From contig NC_092580.1 of the NCBI RefSeq assembly GCF_037975245.1, positions 16,628,001 through 16,692,000 of the forward strand: 64,000 bases of DNA, read 5' to 3'. This document shows positions 30,452-42,723 of the stretch, piece after piece. The position numbers and the translations under genes were made by a program. The first letter of the stretch is position 1. Each line of letters opens with the position of its first letter. Source of the stretch: Apostichopus japonicus. Lineage: Eukaryota > Echinodermata > Holothuroidea > Aspidochirotida > Stichopodidae. The notes beneath the pieces were generated by a model. The model searched no databases. It was not told the origin of the DNA and saw nothing but the letters and a program-made list of their open reading frames with translations.

Positions 30452-32040
30452 CAGTGTTCGATTTTTCCGGTATCGCATCGCAAAATGCGCTCCAAAACGA
30501 CAAACTTGCGAGACGTTTCCAAATCAGCATCGCACATTGTGCCGATTTGTGCGATACAAATTCCTAGTCAGATTTGGGAGCAAACACTCAAACCTTAACT
30601 TACGAACTGTCGATCACAATGTAGAAGTTATAATTTATTGAGTTTATACTCAATGTACAACTTATTCACTTGACCGTATAGCGAAAAAAAAACCTGAAAA
30701 AATAATATCCTGCCATAGTTAAGTGTAAAGCAAATAGCCTAACTACCTCGGCGGTTACGGATCTCACGTAACTAAAAGGTTCCCTGGCAACGTGCCAAAA
30801 AAATGTTAACAAACAGGTGTTACACAGGGGATGAGCTCACAGTTGTTGGGAAGGTACCTGGGCAAATTCGCAGCACATGTACCGTGGTACAGTAGTTGGG
30901 TATAGGGTTAAACACTGCAGTTGTAAAAATGTACGCATAGTGCACGCTATTCATTGTTAGGCAGTCTAGAAACGGGGCTTTGCTGAACGTTGTTTGTTTC
31001 ATAATATCGGAAGTTTTGTAAGTTGCACTTTTTAAAGATTGAAAGACAGATTAAATCTCTTTTCATTTTATAACATAATATAGCTACTTTAACTTGTCAT
31101 TTTAAAATTTTCATCAGTTTCGTGACAATTTAAATAAAAAAAGTTGTCAGTATTTTGAATCCTCAACTGCGAATTTTTCATCGCCAGACATCGCAAAAAA
31201 TGGCAACAATTTTCGGTGGCTTTCGCCCCCAGGATCCCCACGGGGGGTTCTACCCCATGACCCCACCATAGCCCTAAGACGGGCCCCTGGACACCACGCC
31301 TTTATGCTCGCACGTTACGCGTGCTAGGCAGGCGAACACCGGCGGGAAATCGGCAGTGTGTTCGCGGGAAATTGAACAAGGTTTTCCAACACTGCTGAAC
31401 TGTCCAGTTACTGTATGCATCATGTTCAAGGTTTTCACGGAGGCCTTTGAGGAAATGAATGGTTAGCATAGGCGTACGGGACCATTTCAGTTTGGGGGGG
31501 CAGAACTTTTTGTGCCCGAAAGTTCCCGTGACACTATCTAAGCGGAGCGCCACCATCGGTTGGCGCGTAGCGTAAAAAAAAAAAATTTTGGGCAAACAAT
31601 GCCTCTCAGATTGCCGGAAACGGCACTTCTGAGGCCTTGCAAGTTGCATCTAAACATTCTTTATTTTATAATCTCACGTTTTAGAAATTTACACTTCCCC
31701 AAGAATTTGGTAAATTAGAAGAGGAAAAAATGGTAACATCACTTTGAAGGGGAAAACTGGGACAGTATATTTTTTAAGCTCCTATTTAGTTACCTTATTT
31801 ATTATTTTAACACAGAACTCAGCTACCTCCAGAAAAACATACATTGTTCAACGACACGTAGGCGGGATAATGTCCCTGTGTCGGGTGAGACTGCAATTTT
31901 GTCTCACAAAAAAGTATAAAATATAACAAAGAATATGATAAACCTGTACTTCTAGGCTGTAGGCACTCCCCCCCCCCCACCCCACCATCCATGAAAAAGA
32001 AAATGTTTCTTATAAACACTCATGTCGGGGATGTCCAGGT

Positions 32041-32698
32041 CAAGGGCGGCGGAAGCACTTTTAATCTGGGGGGGGGGCACCGACATCAAAGGGCACTTTG
32101 CAGAAATTCGATTGGAATGGTACAGCCTTATATTTAGTACCCTTTATATCTTGTATTGTATTATCTTATTTGTGTATACACATCACTCCATCAACGCCCC
32201 CCCTCCCCCCCCCCCCCTAAAGGAAAATATGCATACTAGCACTGCAATATCCAATGCGCAAATTGGGAAACAAAGAACAAGTTTTCTTTTGAGACAAAAT
32301 GAGGTGAAATCATGCTAGTTGCTTATGTAGGAATCTTCCGAATTAGAGTTTTTTCTTGTTAATATCTTAACAATTTTTTTTTCAATTCGAAATAGCTTTG
32401 AGGATGACCCACAGAAATTCATTAAAAGTCAATGGCTTAGCCAGGATTTGCAAAGTTGTATGCACGACTATCTGAGCGGAGCGCCACCATCGGTTGGCGC
32501 GGAGCGTACTATAAAATTTTTGGTTTTACAAACCCCTCAGATGGCCGGAAACGGCCCTTCCCGAGTGTTCATTCTGGTTCCCTGGCCTCTTGCTAACTTG
32601 AGGCACCTCAATTTTTATGTAGAAAAAAGGCACATTTTTAACCTGAGGAAAAGTGGGGGGGCACGTGCCCCTGTGCCCCCCCGGTTCCGCCACCCTTG
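32041..32698. mobile_element. 658-bp TIR element, innermost of the nest
   Basis: The ends are CAAGGGCGGCGGAAGC and, inverted, CAAGGGTGGCGGAACC. The 8-bp duplication GTCCAGGT is perfect (32033-32040, 32699-32706). It is non-coding and contains a copy of the GAGCGGAGCGCCACCATCGG motif also found in its host element at 31541, so the two are related families. Confidence 0.85.
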
Positions 32699-32900
32699 GT
32701 CCAGGTATACAACTGACTAGTTAGAAAAAAAAATTGATCGTGCAAAAAGCGTGGTAGCCCAGATCAACTGCGCTTACGGTGGTGTTACACGGAAATATTC
32801 GGGCATCATGATGCTAAATAAAGAAAATCATGGAATTGTCGGGCAAAAATTTGAAAAAGATTCGGGCAAGCTACTGCATATTTATATATTAATATATATA

Positions 32901-33052
32901 TTTCCAGAGGACAAGAAATTCGGGCAAAATTCCTGAAAAATTCGGGCAGCCTGAGAGGAGAAAAAAGAAATATATATATATATTTTTTTTTTTCTCCTCT
33001 TAGGCTGCCCGAATTTTCAGGACTTTTGCCCGAATTTCTTGTCCTCTGGAAA
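32901..33052. repeat. 152-bp near-perfect hairpin
   Basis: Arms of about 74 bases (starting TTTCCAGAGGACAAGAAATT and ending with its complement) flank a short AT core. Only a few mismatches were seen. The right arm joins the G-rich end of the 1.6-kb element. Confidence 0.85.
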
Positions 33053-33651
33053 TTTGGGGGGGCAGTCTGCCCCCCTGCCCCCCCCTCCTCGTACGCCTAT
33101 GATGGTAAGTACAGTGTATATATGCTGCACTAATGCTGTGTGTAGGCCAAGGTTCAAGAAGGTCATTGGTTATATTCGCGCGCCGTAGACGTGTTTTTAG
33201 ATGTTACGGAGAGTCAGGTTTCCATGGATATTAATCGAAAATGAATCTGAGTTTAACTGAAGCTAAAGAAATGGATCGTCTTGGGCAGATTAACAAATCA
33301 TTGCAAGTATAAATAAGTACAGGTAGCTCTGCTGATAAAAAGAAAAGTTCAATATCGATTTGCTGTTATCGGCAATTAGGCAAAATTTTACCGATACCGA
33401 TATGCTGCCGATATTGCAAATATCGGCCGATACCGATATTGAAAACGATTATCGTAGCAACACTAGTATAAATAATAATAATAATAAACAAACATTTTCT
33501 AGTTAATACATTGATCGCTAACATTTGGTCCGTTTTGTGGTAATTTCAAAACTGCTATTCAATATTGGGGAACTGCTATGCAACAAAAATATTGTATAGC
33601 AATTGTCGAAATTTGTTGCTATGCAATTTTTTGGCCATAAGTCGAACACTG

Positions 33652-34139
33652 TTCACAACCCTATTAGAAAAAAAGTTATGCCGAATATTAATCCTACTAT
33701 GTGACTTTTGGAGTTTAAAACAATGACCTCTGTCACAACTACTGTTAGCAAACATGAAAAAGTCGGTAAAGGATAAATTGTCGAAACCATACACAATCTT
33801 GAAAACCTGGATCAAATCCCCACGTAACCTCCTAAGCTCCAGTGTGGTGAGATTCAACAGTTGTAACCGCCTATTATAAGGAACACTCTTTAAGGAACTA
33901 ATCATCCTAGTAGCCCTCCTCTGGACCTTTTCAAGTACTTCCTTATCCTTAGCAAAATATGGGTTCCAAGCCTGCACAGCATACTCCAGATGAGGCCTAA
34001 CCAACTGCTTATAAAGCCTAACTACGATGTCCTCTTTCAGAAAACTGAAGTTCCTCTTGATCATACCTAAAACCCTATTTAACAGACTCTTCACTATCTT
34101 ATTAAAACTATCCTGACTCGGGGAAAAATCTACACTCAA
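33652..34139 (-). pseudogene. Non-LTR reverse transcriptase, C-terminal fragment (CR1/L2-like)
   Basis: The thumb/connection region common to CR1, L2 and Rex-type ORF2 proteins is plain: VLGMIKRNFSFL, LYKQLVRPHLEYAVQAWNPY, VLEKVQRRATRMI, LTTLELRRLRGDLIQVFKI. The catalytic fingers and palm are absent here. The upstream end near 34139 is abrupt and there is no start codon. Its continuation is displaced to 30248-30451 by the TIR element. A separate RT fragment of the same strand and probably the same family lies at 38454-38936. Confidence 0.8.
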
Positions 34140-34543
34140 TCTATGAAAAATGCACAGAACCTATGCCCAAACTGTGACATATTAATACACAAATACAATT
34201 AAAGACTCAATAATATTACCCTGCAATACGACATAGCACTCGTACAATACAGTATAAAAATGTATAAAGCGTATAAAGAATAATGTTAAATGAACATTAT
34301 GATATAATCTGCATAAATAATATTAAACGTTTGCCAACAGGCGAGGAATTTTGACACCTTCGTAATGGCCAGCCTAGGGCAACACATGCCAGCTGCAACA
34401 CATTATAGGCCTTTTCACCTAAACTGTTCCTAGACAGCAGGAATTTCCACCTCCTGAACCCACAAACTCTCAAGAGACTTGGCACTCTATAGCTGTCCAT
34501 AAAGGCTAAGATTAAAAGGACAAGCTCTGAGACAACTCTATAA

Positions 34544-35158
34544 GGGACAAACTAAAACGAATGACATGCAGCGAATGACCGAATGACAATTGACTTTGTA
34601 CAGGGTTAATTATCATTCGCGAAGGACAGCGAATGACAGCGAATGACAACGAAGGACAGTGTTGAGTGGAGATAGAATGATTAACGGAGTGGAGTAAATG
34701 AGGTTATTGGTTTTCTGCTCACAAATGATTTGAGGAAAATCGCATGTTACGTGGTTGCAGGGTTTAGGTGTAATTTACTGAAACCACAGGGAAAGTTTTT
34801 GTGTGAGAATGCTCTTGAGTGCTGTGCTTTTTACCTCTGTAGATATATATAGAAAGATAACTGAAGCCGTTTCAAGATTATAGTATTGTTAGTCTCTTAC
34901 AATTAATATCGGAAAATGACGTTAAATTTACTTCTTAAAATCAGACTTACAATTTCGCTTACTATAAGGTGCGTTTTTATCATGTCCGTACTTTACTAGA
35001 TCTAGATACCCACGAAGTCTGAACTGTGATATCCGGTTGAAGCAAATGTCTGTGCTGTCATTACTGTCATTCGTTTTAGTCAACGCAATTTTTTAGTGTG
35101 TACAACATATTGTCATTCGTTATGTGTAACGCAATTGTCATTCGTTTTAGTAACACCC
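34544..35158. mobile_element. 615-bp MITE with 23-bp TIRs
   Basis: Both ends carry GGG, four unmatched bases, then ACTAAAACGAATGACA in inverted orientation. The perfect 8-bp duplication CTCTATAA lies at 34536-34543 and 35159-35166. Several internal CGAATGACA or CGAAGGACA words cluster within 130 bases of the left end, with reversed copies near the right end; these look like transposase-binding sites. No ORF. An 8-bp TSD fits hAT, P or Merlin. Confidence 0.85.
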
Positions 35159-35166
35159 CTCTATAA

Positions 35167-36210
35167 GTACAACAGTAAACAATAATGTTCAAGATACAAA
35201 ATACGAATACGTACACTCTTTACACTGCGAGCAGTACAATACTCAAAGTACAGGTACAATAATCATCTCTCAATACAACTGAACTGTCAATACAGTACAA
35301 TACACGTAACTGTTAATAACTCTCTGTATACTGAAACTCAACCTAACCGTTACTGTCACTCTACAGTATAGTATAAAAGTACGCAATACTACTAGCACCC
35401 ATGTGCTTAACAATACACAACCACTGATCTACACAGTGTACACAACGCACGCTATAAACCCATAGGACTAAGGTCCAAAAACACAACCTAACGAATGTAC
35501 TTTATACACTAAAGTACAACCTAGCCAGAGGGGCAACAATTACAACTACGATTCAATTAAATAACAATAAGGGTACGTACGGCAATTAACAATAATAATA
35601 TGTATGACTTAAACTCTTACTACACTGAAGTCAGCTCGCTCGCGATAAAGAAGAAGAGGACTCTACGCTCGCGGTAAAGGAGATCGCGTACATCGAGACT
35701 CCATCGCCGCTAGCCAGCTCGCTATACAGTATGTTGGTATGATCCGCCATCTTGGAAACCAGTGGCTTCGAGCCAGAAGCCGAACCATCCAAAAACCTGA
35801 GGCATCCTGCCTCTGAGAAGGGTGACATCTCCTCACGGACTCCAGATAGTAAAGATATGGAGAAATCTGGGCTAGTGACGACCCAAGATTAATGAATATT
35901 GACAAATTACGAAAGGGATAACGAGGCGAGCCCCGGAGCTCTGCAGGGACGATGCTGCCATTAAAACGATGTATACAGAACTGAAGAAAAACACGTGTAT
36001 ACAACTAACGCTACAACTGACTATTACGGCATATTACATAAAACATGTAAATACAACGGGTGCACACAACAAAATTTCACTTTACTACACTAACACTTGA
36101 GTTTGATCAAGTACTTCATTGGCAGTAGTTACCACAATGCTGAGGCATACCTCAGCAAAAAAATATTTTTTTAAATTTGCTTCTTGTAGATTTTATAAGG
36201 CAAAAAGAGT
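35167..36210. other. Non-coding DNA, no gene seen
   Basis: Rich in TACAAT/CAATAC words. A 113-codon minus ORF at 35663-36004 has no motif. Confidence 0.4.
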
Positions 36211-36430
36211 CGGTAACTCTTGTTACATTTCTAAAAGCGCCAAAATTGGAAAACAAATATTATTCAAAAAGTGTCCTCATACTAAATGAACTCAAAGAAA
36301 AGTGAAATATGGTAGTTATACCTTGCCTACTAGTAAACATATAGGTTGCCAAAAAAATCCTATATCATTGTCCAGTTGCATAAAAATGATGCAAAACTCG
36401 GTAACTCATGTTACGGTAACTCACGTTACA
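36211..36430. repeat. Left cluster of palindromic GTAAC-GTTAC motifs
   Basis: GGTAACTCTTGTTAC at 36212, GGTAACTCATGTTAC at 36400 and GGTAACTCACGTTAC at 36415. Each is GTAAC, four bases, GTTAC. Matching copies lie 1.5 kb to the right. Confidence 0.75.
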
Positions 36431-37948
36431 ATTTGTCCACGCATAACGGTTCATAAAATATAAGTTGCTGACACAATTCAATCTTATTAATTCTTATGTA
36501 ACAGTTTCAAGCCTTAATAAAATTAATTCTTGTGTTCACTTTGTAACACAATGTAACTGTTATTAACTTATTTACAATTTCAAATACTGTAGGAATCACT
36601 ACAGTGCTCCATATCATTCAACATTAAAGCCAATGAATACTGGCAGAAATGGCCAAAACAATTGACATCAATGATAAAGATTGTGGAACATTGCAAGTGC
36701 AAGGTTCAAGAGGCCCTGTGATAGTAATATTTCATGTTGATGTATCTACAATATGGTTATGTGTTAGTTATGAAAATGGGGTCTATCACTGGAATAACAG
36801 CGTTTATAGCAGCCCCCGTTTTCTTATGTCTGGCCTAGCTTAATGTACAAAAATCAAAATTCCCTTTAAAGGGTGTCAAGTCTCGTGCAAAGAGAAACGT
36901 CTCATGCCTGTAATCTGACCTAGATTCGAATGAGATGTAACAGAAGTGTTAGACACCACCATCGATCCCAGAAAATACACAGAACTTGCTACCGTCGGTA
37001 TCCGGGTACCCGGGTACCCATCCGACGCGATACTACCCGGTTTCTAACTTATTACCCGAATCCTATGCAAAGTTTGACTTTTTTTTGCATACCGATGGTT
37101 AGGCAAGATTTTCCCATTGACTTAGAGTGGTGTGAGGCTACCATGTGGTCGAAGATAACAGCAATAATATTAGTATTCCATAGATATCTTATAACTGCAT
37201 CACAATTTCAGCAAATAAACAGATGGTTAGGCTAGATTACCCCATTGACTTAGTGTGGTATTGAAAGAATCCTCACAATTACTATTTTTTCAATTGTTTA
37301 TTTCATAAAAGGAAAGACTGACATTTACAAGATTTTACTAATGTATAATAGACGGGATAACTAAAAATTAATAATCGCAAATGGGTTTTAACTAATTTAT
37401 TCCAAATTGGATCAAATTGTGGGAATCACGCAATCGCGCAGCTAATGCGAACCCTGGGCCTGCATAATAGATAGTAGTAGTAAAAACTGTTTAAGAGCTA
37501 ATTGGATATTTATATGGGAGGGCAAACATAAGCAGTGGCGGCAGTGCAATGTTAGTAGTGATGTCAATTTATTAACAAGTTAATGAAAGAAACAAAAGCA
37601 AAGAGAAATTGTTGAGGAAGGATTTATACCTTATCTGACACCTATTTGAACATGAAAACATTGTCATTGGAGAATATAATTCATTTAGTATAGCATCCGA
37701 TATGTAGTTTCCTGAAAATCGCGATACACAAGGGTAATATTTTTCCAGTTACCTGAATACCCGACAGGTAACGGCTCTCCGGTTCCAGGTTCTCCATTTT
37801 TGGACCCTTGTAAACACTAATATTAACAATGATTATAAAACAGTGAAAACCAACAATTCAATTCTGGCCATGTTTATGCACCACATTTGGTGCTTCAGTT
37901 TGACTTGGTAGCATGATTATCTACATTATAAGCATGATTATATTGTAT
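36431..37948. other. Interval between the two palindrome clusters, no gene seen
   Basis: Contains a GTAACAGAAGTGTTAGACACCACC word near 36936, a GGTACCCGGGTACCC palindrome near 37005, and two imperfect direct copies (GATGGTTAGGC...CCCATTGACTTAG) at about 37094 and 37223. No convincing coding region. Confidence 0.4.
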
Positions 37949-38162
37949 GGTAACTCACGTTACATGGTAACTCACGTTACATGGTAACTCACGTTACAAT
38001 TTGCATCACCTACCCTACTTAACATAGTGGGGTGCACAACACTTCTTTACTTGTTTTATATTTCTGGATGATGAGTAGAAACCAAAATCCAATGATGAGA
38101 TTTTTAATAGTGACATATTTGATGTATGGGGAAAGAATAATTATTTCGGTAACTCACGTTAC
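37949..38162. repeat. Right cluster of palindromic GTAAC-GTTAC motifs
   Basis: Three copies of GGTAACTCACGTTAC in tandem, 17 bases apart (37949, 37966, 37983), and one at 38148. The last base of the unit context (CAATTTG) matches the left cluster. Confidence 0.8.
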
Positions 38163-38453
38163 ATCAACTAATGGAGGTTTGAATAAAGCAAAAAATAGAT
38201 TATTTTGGATTATATATTCAAAAGGTTGGTAGTGATATCTGAAGTTAGTGCCCTATGTAAGCAATAAATGAACAAATCAGTAAAGTATCACCATTTAAAT
38301 TCTTAGGAGAACAAAAACAATTCTGTCCATAATTTGTGTACAAAATTTGCATTACAGCATCCATTCACTTCATATGCAAATTTCTACAAAAAATATCAAT
38401 ATTTCGGAAGATATCATATTGATTCAACAAACTTGGATATGTTTACAACAACA

Positions 38454-38936
38454 TTAAACCAATGACAAGATGTCATTGCAGAATTTATGTTTTGAGCCCA
38501 TGTCCACTTTTTCATGGAAATGCCCGCTGAAGTGACAGACCATAGACTTTTTAACAATCTTAGACTCCATGACCTTACAAACAACACTAGTGAGACTAAC
38601 GGGCCTATAATTACAGGGCTTAGACTTATCACCCTTCTTGAAAATTGGGGTAATATTAGCACATCTCCAGTCCTTAGGAACATAACCTTCATTCATAAAT
38701 TTACTAAAAACCAATGAGAGTGGAACACAGAAATGGTGTGCAAAAGTCTTCAACAAATACGGATGGATTGCATCCGGTCCAGAAGCTTTAGAAACATTTA
38801 GACGAAGCAGCTCCTTTAAGACAACCTCATCCGAAAATAAGACCGTATCTAGTTTAGGCCTATCACTGTCCCCCTGAAAATCTGGAATACTACTCATATC
38901 TTCCCTTGTAAAAACCGACACAAAATAGTTGTTCAA
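38454..38936 (-). pseudogene. Non-LTR reverse transcriptase, N-terminal fragment
   Basis: The fingers region of a CR1/L2/Jockey-type RT is visible: LNVSKASGPDAIHPYLLK, GYVPKDWRCANITPIFKKG, CNYRPVSLTSVVCKVME. After that the sequence degrades (the usual QHGF and YLDFSKAFD blocks and the catalytic FADD are missing), so it is a dead fragment. Strand and family fit the C-terminal fragments at 33652-34139 and 30248-30451. The 4.3 kb between them exceeds the missing part, consistent with later insertions such as the MITE at 34544-35158. Confidence 0.8.
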
Positions 38937-40020
38937 AAGAACTGCAAGATCCTGACTATCAGTAAATTATCAGCCTGTGGTGCCCTAAGAGTTGATATGC
39001 ATATGGTGAATGACTTTGCAGACTTTACAATAATGCAAACAAACATTGCTTTTAGATGACAAAAAACAAAGTGATTAAGTGATAACAGTGCTGCTTGTGA
39101 ACAGTAATTTTGACCCAGTCCTAAGCATTTATAAGCTGAACGCACGAGGTGGTCCATATGTTTTCCATTAACATATTAGGCATATAAGGATTTGTAAAAA
39201 AAACATGTTACACATTGAACATCCATTGCAGATTCCATCAAAATCAGGTGTATACATATATTCATGTCTCCAGCTGAAATGCCAATAAAAACATACTTAG
39301 GTGGTGAAGTTAATATCAGGTTTTAATTCAATTTCTGTAAGAGTGCTTGCAGGACACTCCCTTCTTTCAAATTAGGGTCTTATACCTAAATACTCCTATC
39401 AGTTGGTCAAATAAATAACATGACAACATGGGGGATCAAACAAAAGCGACACGTTGTGCAGTTTTATTTGCTCTTTTTTCAACAGTTTCTCTCAACACAC
39501 AGCTCTATCCTCCTAAGTAGAAATTTATTGACCAGCCCTCAAATTTGTCAAACAGATTACACTAGACCTTTATTAGCTTTTTAGGACCATTCTGGTCCCT
39601 ATTCTAGCAATACTACAGTATATCACTAAGCAGTGTCTACATGTGATAACCCATTGTGGAAGAATGCTTAGTGAATATTTATAACAAGTACATGTTTGCA
39701 TTTATCATGGAAAACATCACCAGCACAAGTTGAACCGTACATTAGTAGCCAACACAGCTAACCTTCTAACAATGAAGTGATGCGCAGGTGGTTAACTGAT
39801 AGCCTACATATGCGACCTGCTGCAGTGTCTGAGTGCATCCCAGCCTCAACATATTGTATGTATTGTATCCTCCTGCGAGCAGGAACTTGCGAAGAAGCCT
39901 CATTGGCTTATCAAAGCCGCAAGCTGACCGAAGTCAGTCTCTTAGATTCATATTTAACATCCATGATTATGAATTGTCAATTGTCAGCAACTCTGTAACT
40001 TGACGACATACATTAATTTT
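38937..40020. other. Non-coding DNA, no gene seen
   Basis: No motif-bearing ORF or repeat boundary found. Confidence 0.4.
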
Positions 40021-40086
40021 GGAGTGGCTCGAACTGGGGACCTTATGATTGGAAGGCACAGACGTTAACCACTGAGCTAACACTCC
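40021..40086 (-). tRNA. tRNA-like sequence (tRNA pseudogene or SINE head)
   Basis: On the minus strand, GGAGTG at the 5' end pairs with CACTCC at the 3' end. A box A (TTAGCTCAGTGG) and a box B (AGTTCGAGCC) are at normal spacing. The anticodon arm does not fold as a standard 7-base loop and the D stem is poor, so it is more likely a SINE head or dead copy than a working tRNA. Confidence 0.5.
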
Positions 40087-42720
40087 ATTAAAAAATACTT
40101 AAAAATATGTGAAAATCTCTCAATAAGGAAGATAAACTAAAGTAACACTCCTACTTCCTTTGGCCTGCATACGCCTAACTTGAGTGTTAAAACAATCAAA
40201 TTGAAGAGTTGCAGGTAATTTAATTGATCCCCTTAAATGACCAAGACAGGGATCCCCCCCCCACCCATGCTGCCTTGCTTTTTACTAGAATGGGACCTAA
40301 TCCCAGGTCATCTTTTCTAGTATTGTAAAATCTCAAAAGTCCTGGCACATACAAGATTTTTGTTGTTGTACCCTAACCATTTCAAGCACTTAATCATTAA
40401 TGAAATTAAAAGCTTGGATACCCATGGTGGCTTGGGTACACACTACACAGCTGACGTGTAAATGGCAGCCGGGCTGGAAGTTTTGGAAGCTATCACAGTA
40501 CCAGAAATCAAGCCTAGGCTTTACTTCAGAGATTGCCAATCGGAGAGGCTTATATTTGAATAAAGAAAATTATTTGCTGGTCGCAAAAAGGGTAAACCTC
40601 TCATTTGGCATTTCGATTTAACCCCCTGGTATTGTAGAACTCAAAGCCTGTGTCTTGCCCACTAATGATGCATTACCTTATACTATAGGCCCTAGTTAAC
40701 AGTTATAGTTTAGACTGTTCAGGTCTACTAAGTAGTAATAAAAGATACCGAGCCTCCTAGGCCTAACCCTAGTTTGCGAGGCCCAATTATTAGCCTATGC
40801 ACTTATATGCATATCTGTGGATTCAAATTTTTCTAGGATCTTCGTTGCCATGTGGCCGACTTAAACTAGATCGGTATCTCCTGTTGGTCTTAAACTCTTT
40901 CGATCTTGTCCTTATGGATCATTTTAGATTTAACGTAAACTTTTCTGTGTACATCTCCTGACGAACGATATTTTCAAATGATAATGCACTCTTCATCGGT
41001 ATCCAGCTCAGGAGAAGTCATCTTGTTATATTTGATCGGGCTCAGTAAGTTAACGGTCTCAACTGTACTAGGCCTAGTATTACTATAGTAACATATAAAC
41101 TACAAACTTGACAGGAACAGCTGCCGTGGCGCAGTGGTTCGTGCTCTGTACCTGAAGAGCGTCACGTCCAAAAGATCATCTTCATACGCAAGCGCACTGC
41201 CACAAATCTGACGAATAATTTCTCGAGCCTTTACCGTTCGAGCGAGAGAGCTGTAGTTTCACAAGCAAGATTGTTAACAGGTACGTACGTAGCGTCCAAC
41301 GGGACTCTAGAATAGTATAGTAAACCGCATCTAAGGCTGTGGTGTACGAAATGTGACAACATATTCCAGCTACGCTGAAAAGACAAGAAGTGGTTGTTGG
41401 AAACTTTAATTCTTCCAAAGATGATATTCGAATCTTTGTTCCTTTGTAGCACATTATTACGAGGTAAGTGACACAAGCCGTCCATAATTCGCTGACGCTG
41501 ATGTCATCTTTAGTTTTAGTAATAGTATAGACACAGTTACAATGTTGAACAAGAGTAGCACAACGCACCAACAAAGGCTACTACTACTAGTAAACCGGTA
41601 ACGGAGAAGAAAATTAAAAAGCGGAAATCTAGATATGGTACAAGATTTGGCCTGTTTAAGTATACTTTAACATTAGAACGTCGTTCCGTTTCCATGATTT
41701 GTGTGTATATTGATATATATTAAAAGAGATATTATGAAGTAACAGTGTTCGACTCGAAATTATTCTCCAAGTAATAGCAAGTCTATACAATCCTGAAATC
41801 ACCAGTTGCAGTAATTTCATAGACACTGGTATAAATTCCCTAATTAATATAGCTGAATACAAGGGTAATTAATTTACTTTAAGATGTAGCTGATGCACTA
41901 GAACTAAAAAAAACGTTCAAATTTTACGGACACAAAAACAACAGAGAAGAATGGTTTGCGGAATCGGCAGTCTCGTTCTTGACTTCAAGATGTATTGTGA
42001 CTTTCATCAAACCTATGACGTTGTATGACAGCCATAAATGATGTTAACTTATATAATGGTTGACCTGCAGGTTATCGTCATATTGACTCAGTCATTGGTT
42101 TAAATTCGAACGCCACTCATCCAATGAAAAAAGGAAAACACATAAATAGGGTGGACAATAGGGTAGCCTTCCTTTTGGAAACTACACCATTTCTATAAAC
42201 AAGAAAAAGTTTAAGCAGATCAATCCTCTTGCCCTAATATATACCCTCCCCAGGTCTATCCTACGTATACCCCCTCCCCCCACGTACACAGATGGCACCC
42301 CTGTCATTCGACATTCATTCATTCAAAAGGTTGACATAATACAGCCAAGTTAATCAAGTATTTATCATGATTCAAAAGCTGATTTAATTTGCATTTCACT
42401 TGAAATTTCTATCTCGACAGGATGCCATGACCTCATTCCAACCTAATGTCAGTGACCATACAGGGGTGATCCAGCGAATTCCTTCCTGGTGGTATGAGCT
42501 GGTAAGTCATGTTTATAGCAATTGTCACACTTGTAACTATACTTGCATATACCCCCCTCCATGTGTTGTAAATATAAGCATTGCACACTCCACATATAAT
42601 TTACGTGATTGACCATGGATACTATACGAAAAATGTACAGGATGCCACATTGATGGCGATTCCACTATTACGTTGGGGTAGTGCTGATGTAGTATATTAG
42701 TCTAAATAGTACATTGCACC
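40087..42720. other. Non-coding DNA, no gene seen
   Basis: Short ORFs only. Includes a partial box A-like word (GTGGCGCAGTGGTTCG, about 41127) without a matching box B. Confidence 0.4.
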
Positions 42721-42723
42721 AGG

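Larger units (their letters stand above)
31467..33101. mobile_element. 1.6-kb TIR element nested in the 3.2-kb element
   Basis: The ends CATAGGCGTACGGG and, inverted, CATAGGCGTACGAGG share 12 leading bases. The duplication is ATGGTTAG (31459-31466) / ATGGTAAG (33102-33109), one mismatch in 8. It is non-coding, contains G-rich/C-rich stretches and a 152-bp hairpin, and itself holds a further insertion. Confidence 0.75.
30452..33651. mobile_element. 3.2-kb TIR element, hAT-like, non-autonomous
   Basis: The ends CAGTGTTCGA and TCGAACACTG are perfect 10-bp inverted repeats. The target duplication TTCACAAC occurs at 30444-30451 and 33652-33659. CAGTG ends plus an 8-bp TSD fit hAT. It lacks any transposase ORF. 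Part of its length is another element (31467-33101). It interrupts a non-LTR retrotransposon, so it is younger than that. Confidence 0.85.

Noticed and set aside
41127-41200. Second tRNA-like gene
   Set aside because: Only a box A-like word (GTGGCGCAGTGG) is present; no box B or acceptor pairing was found.
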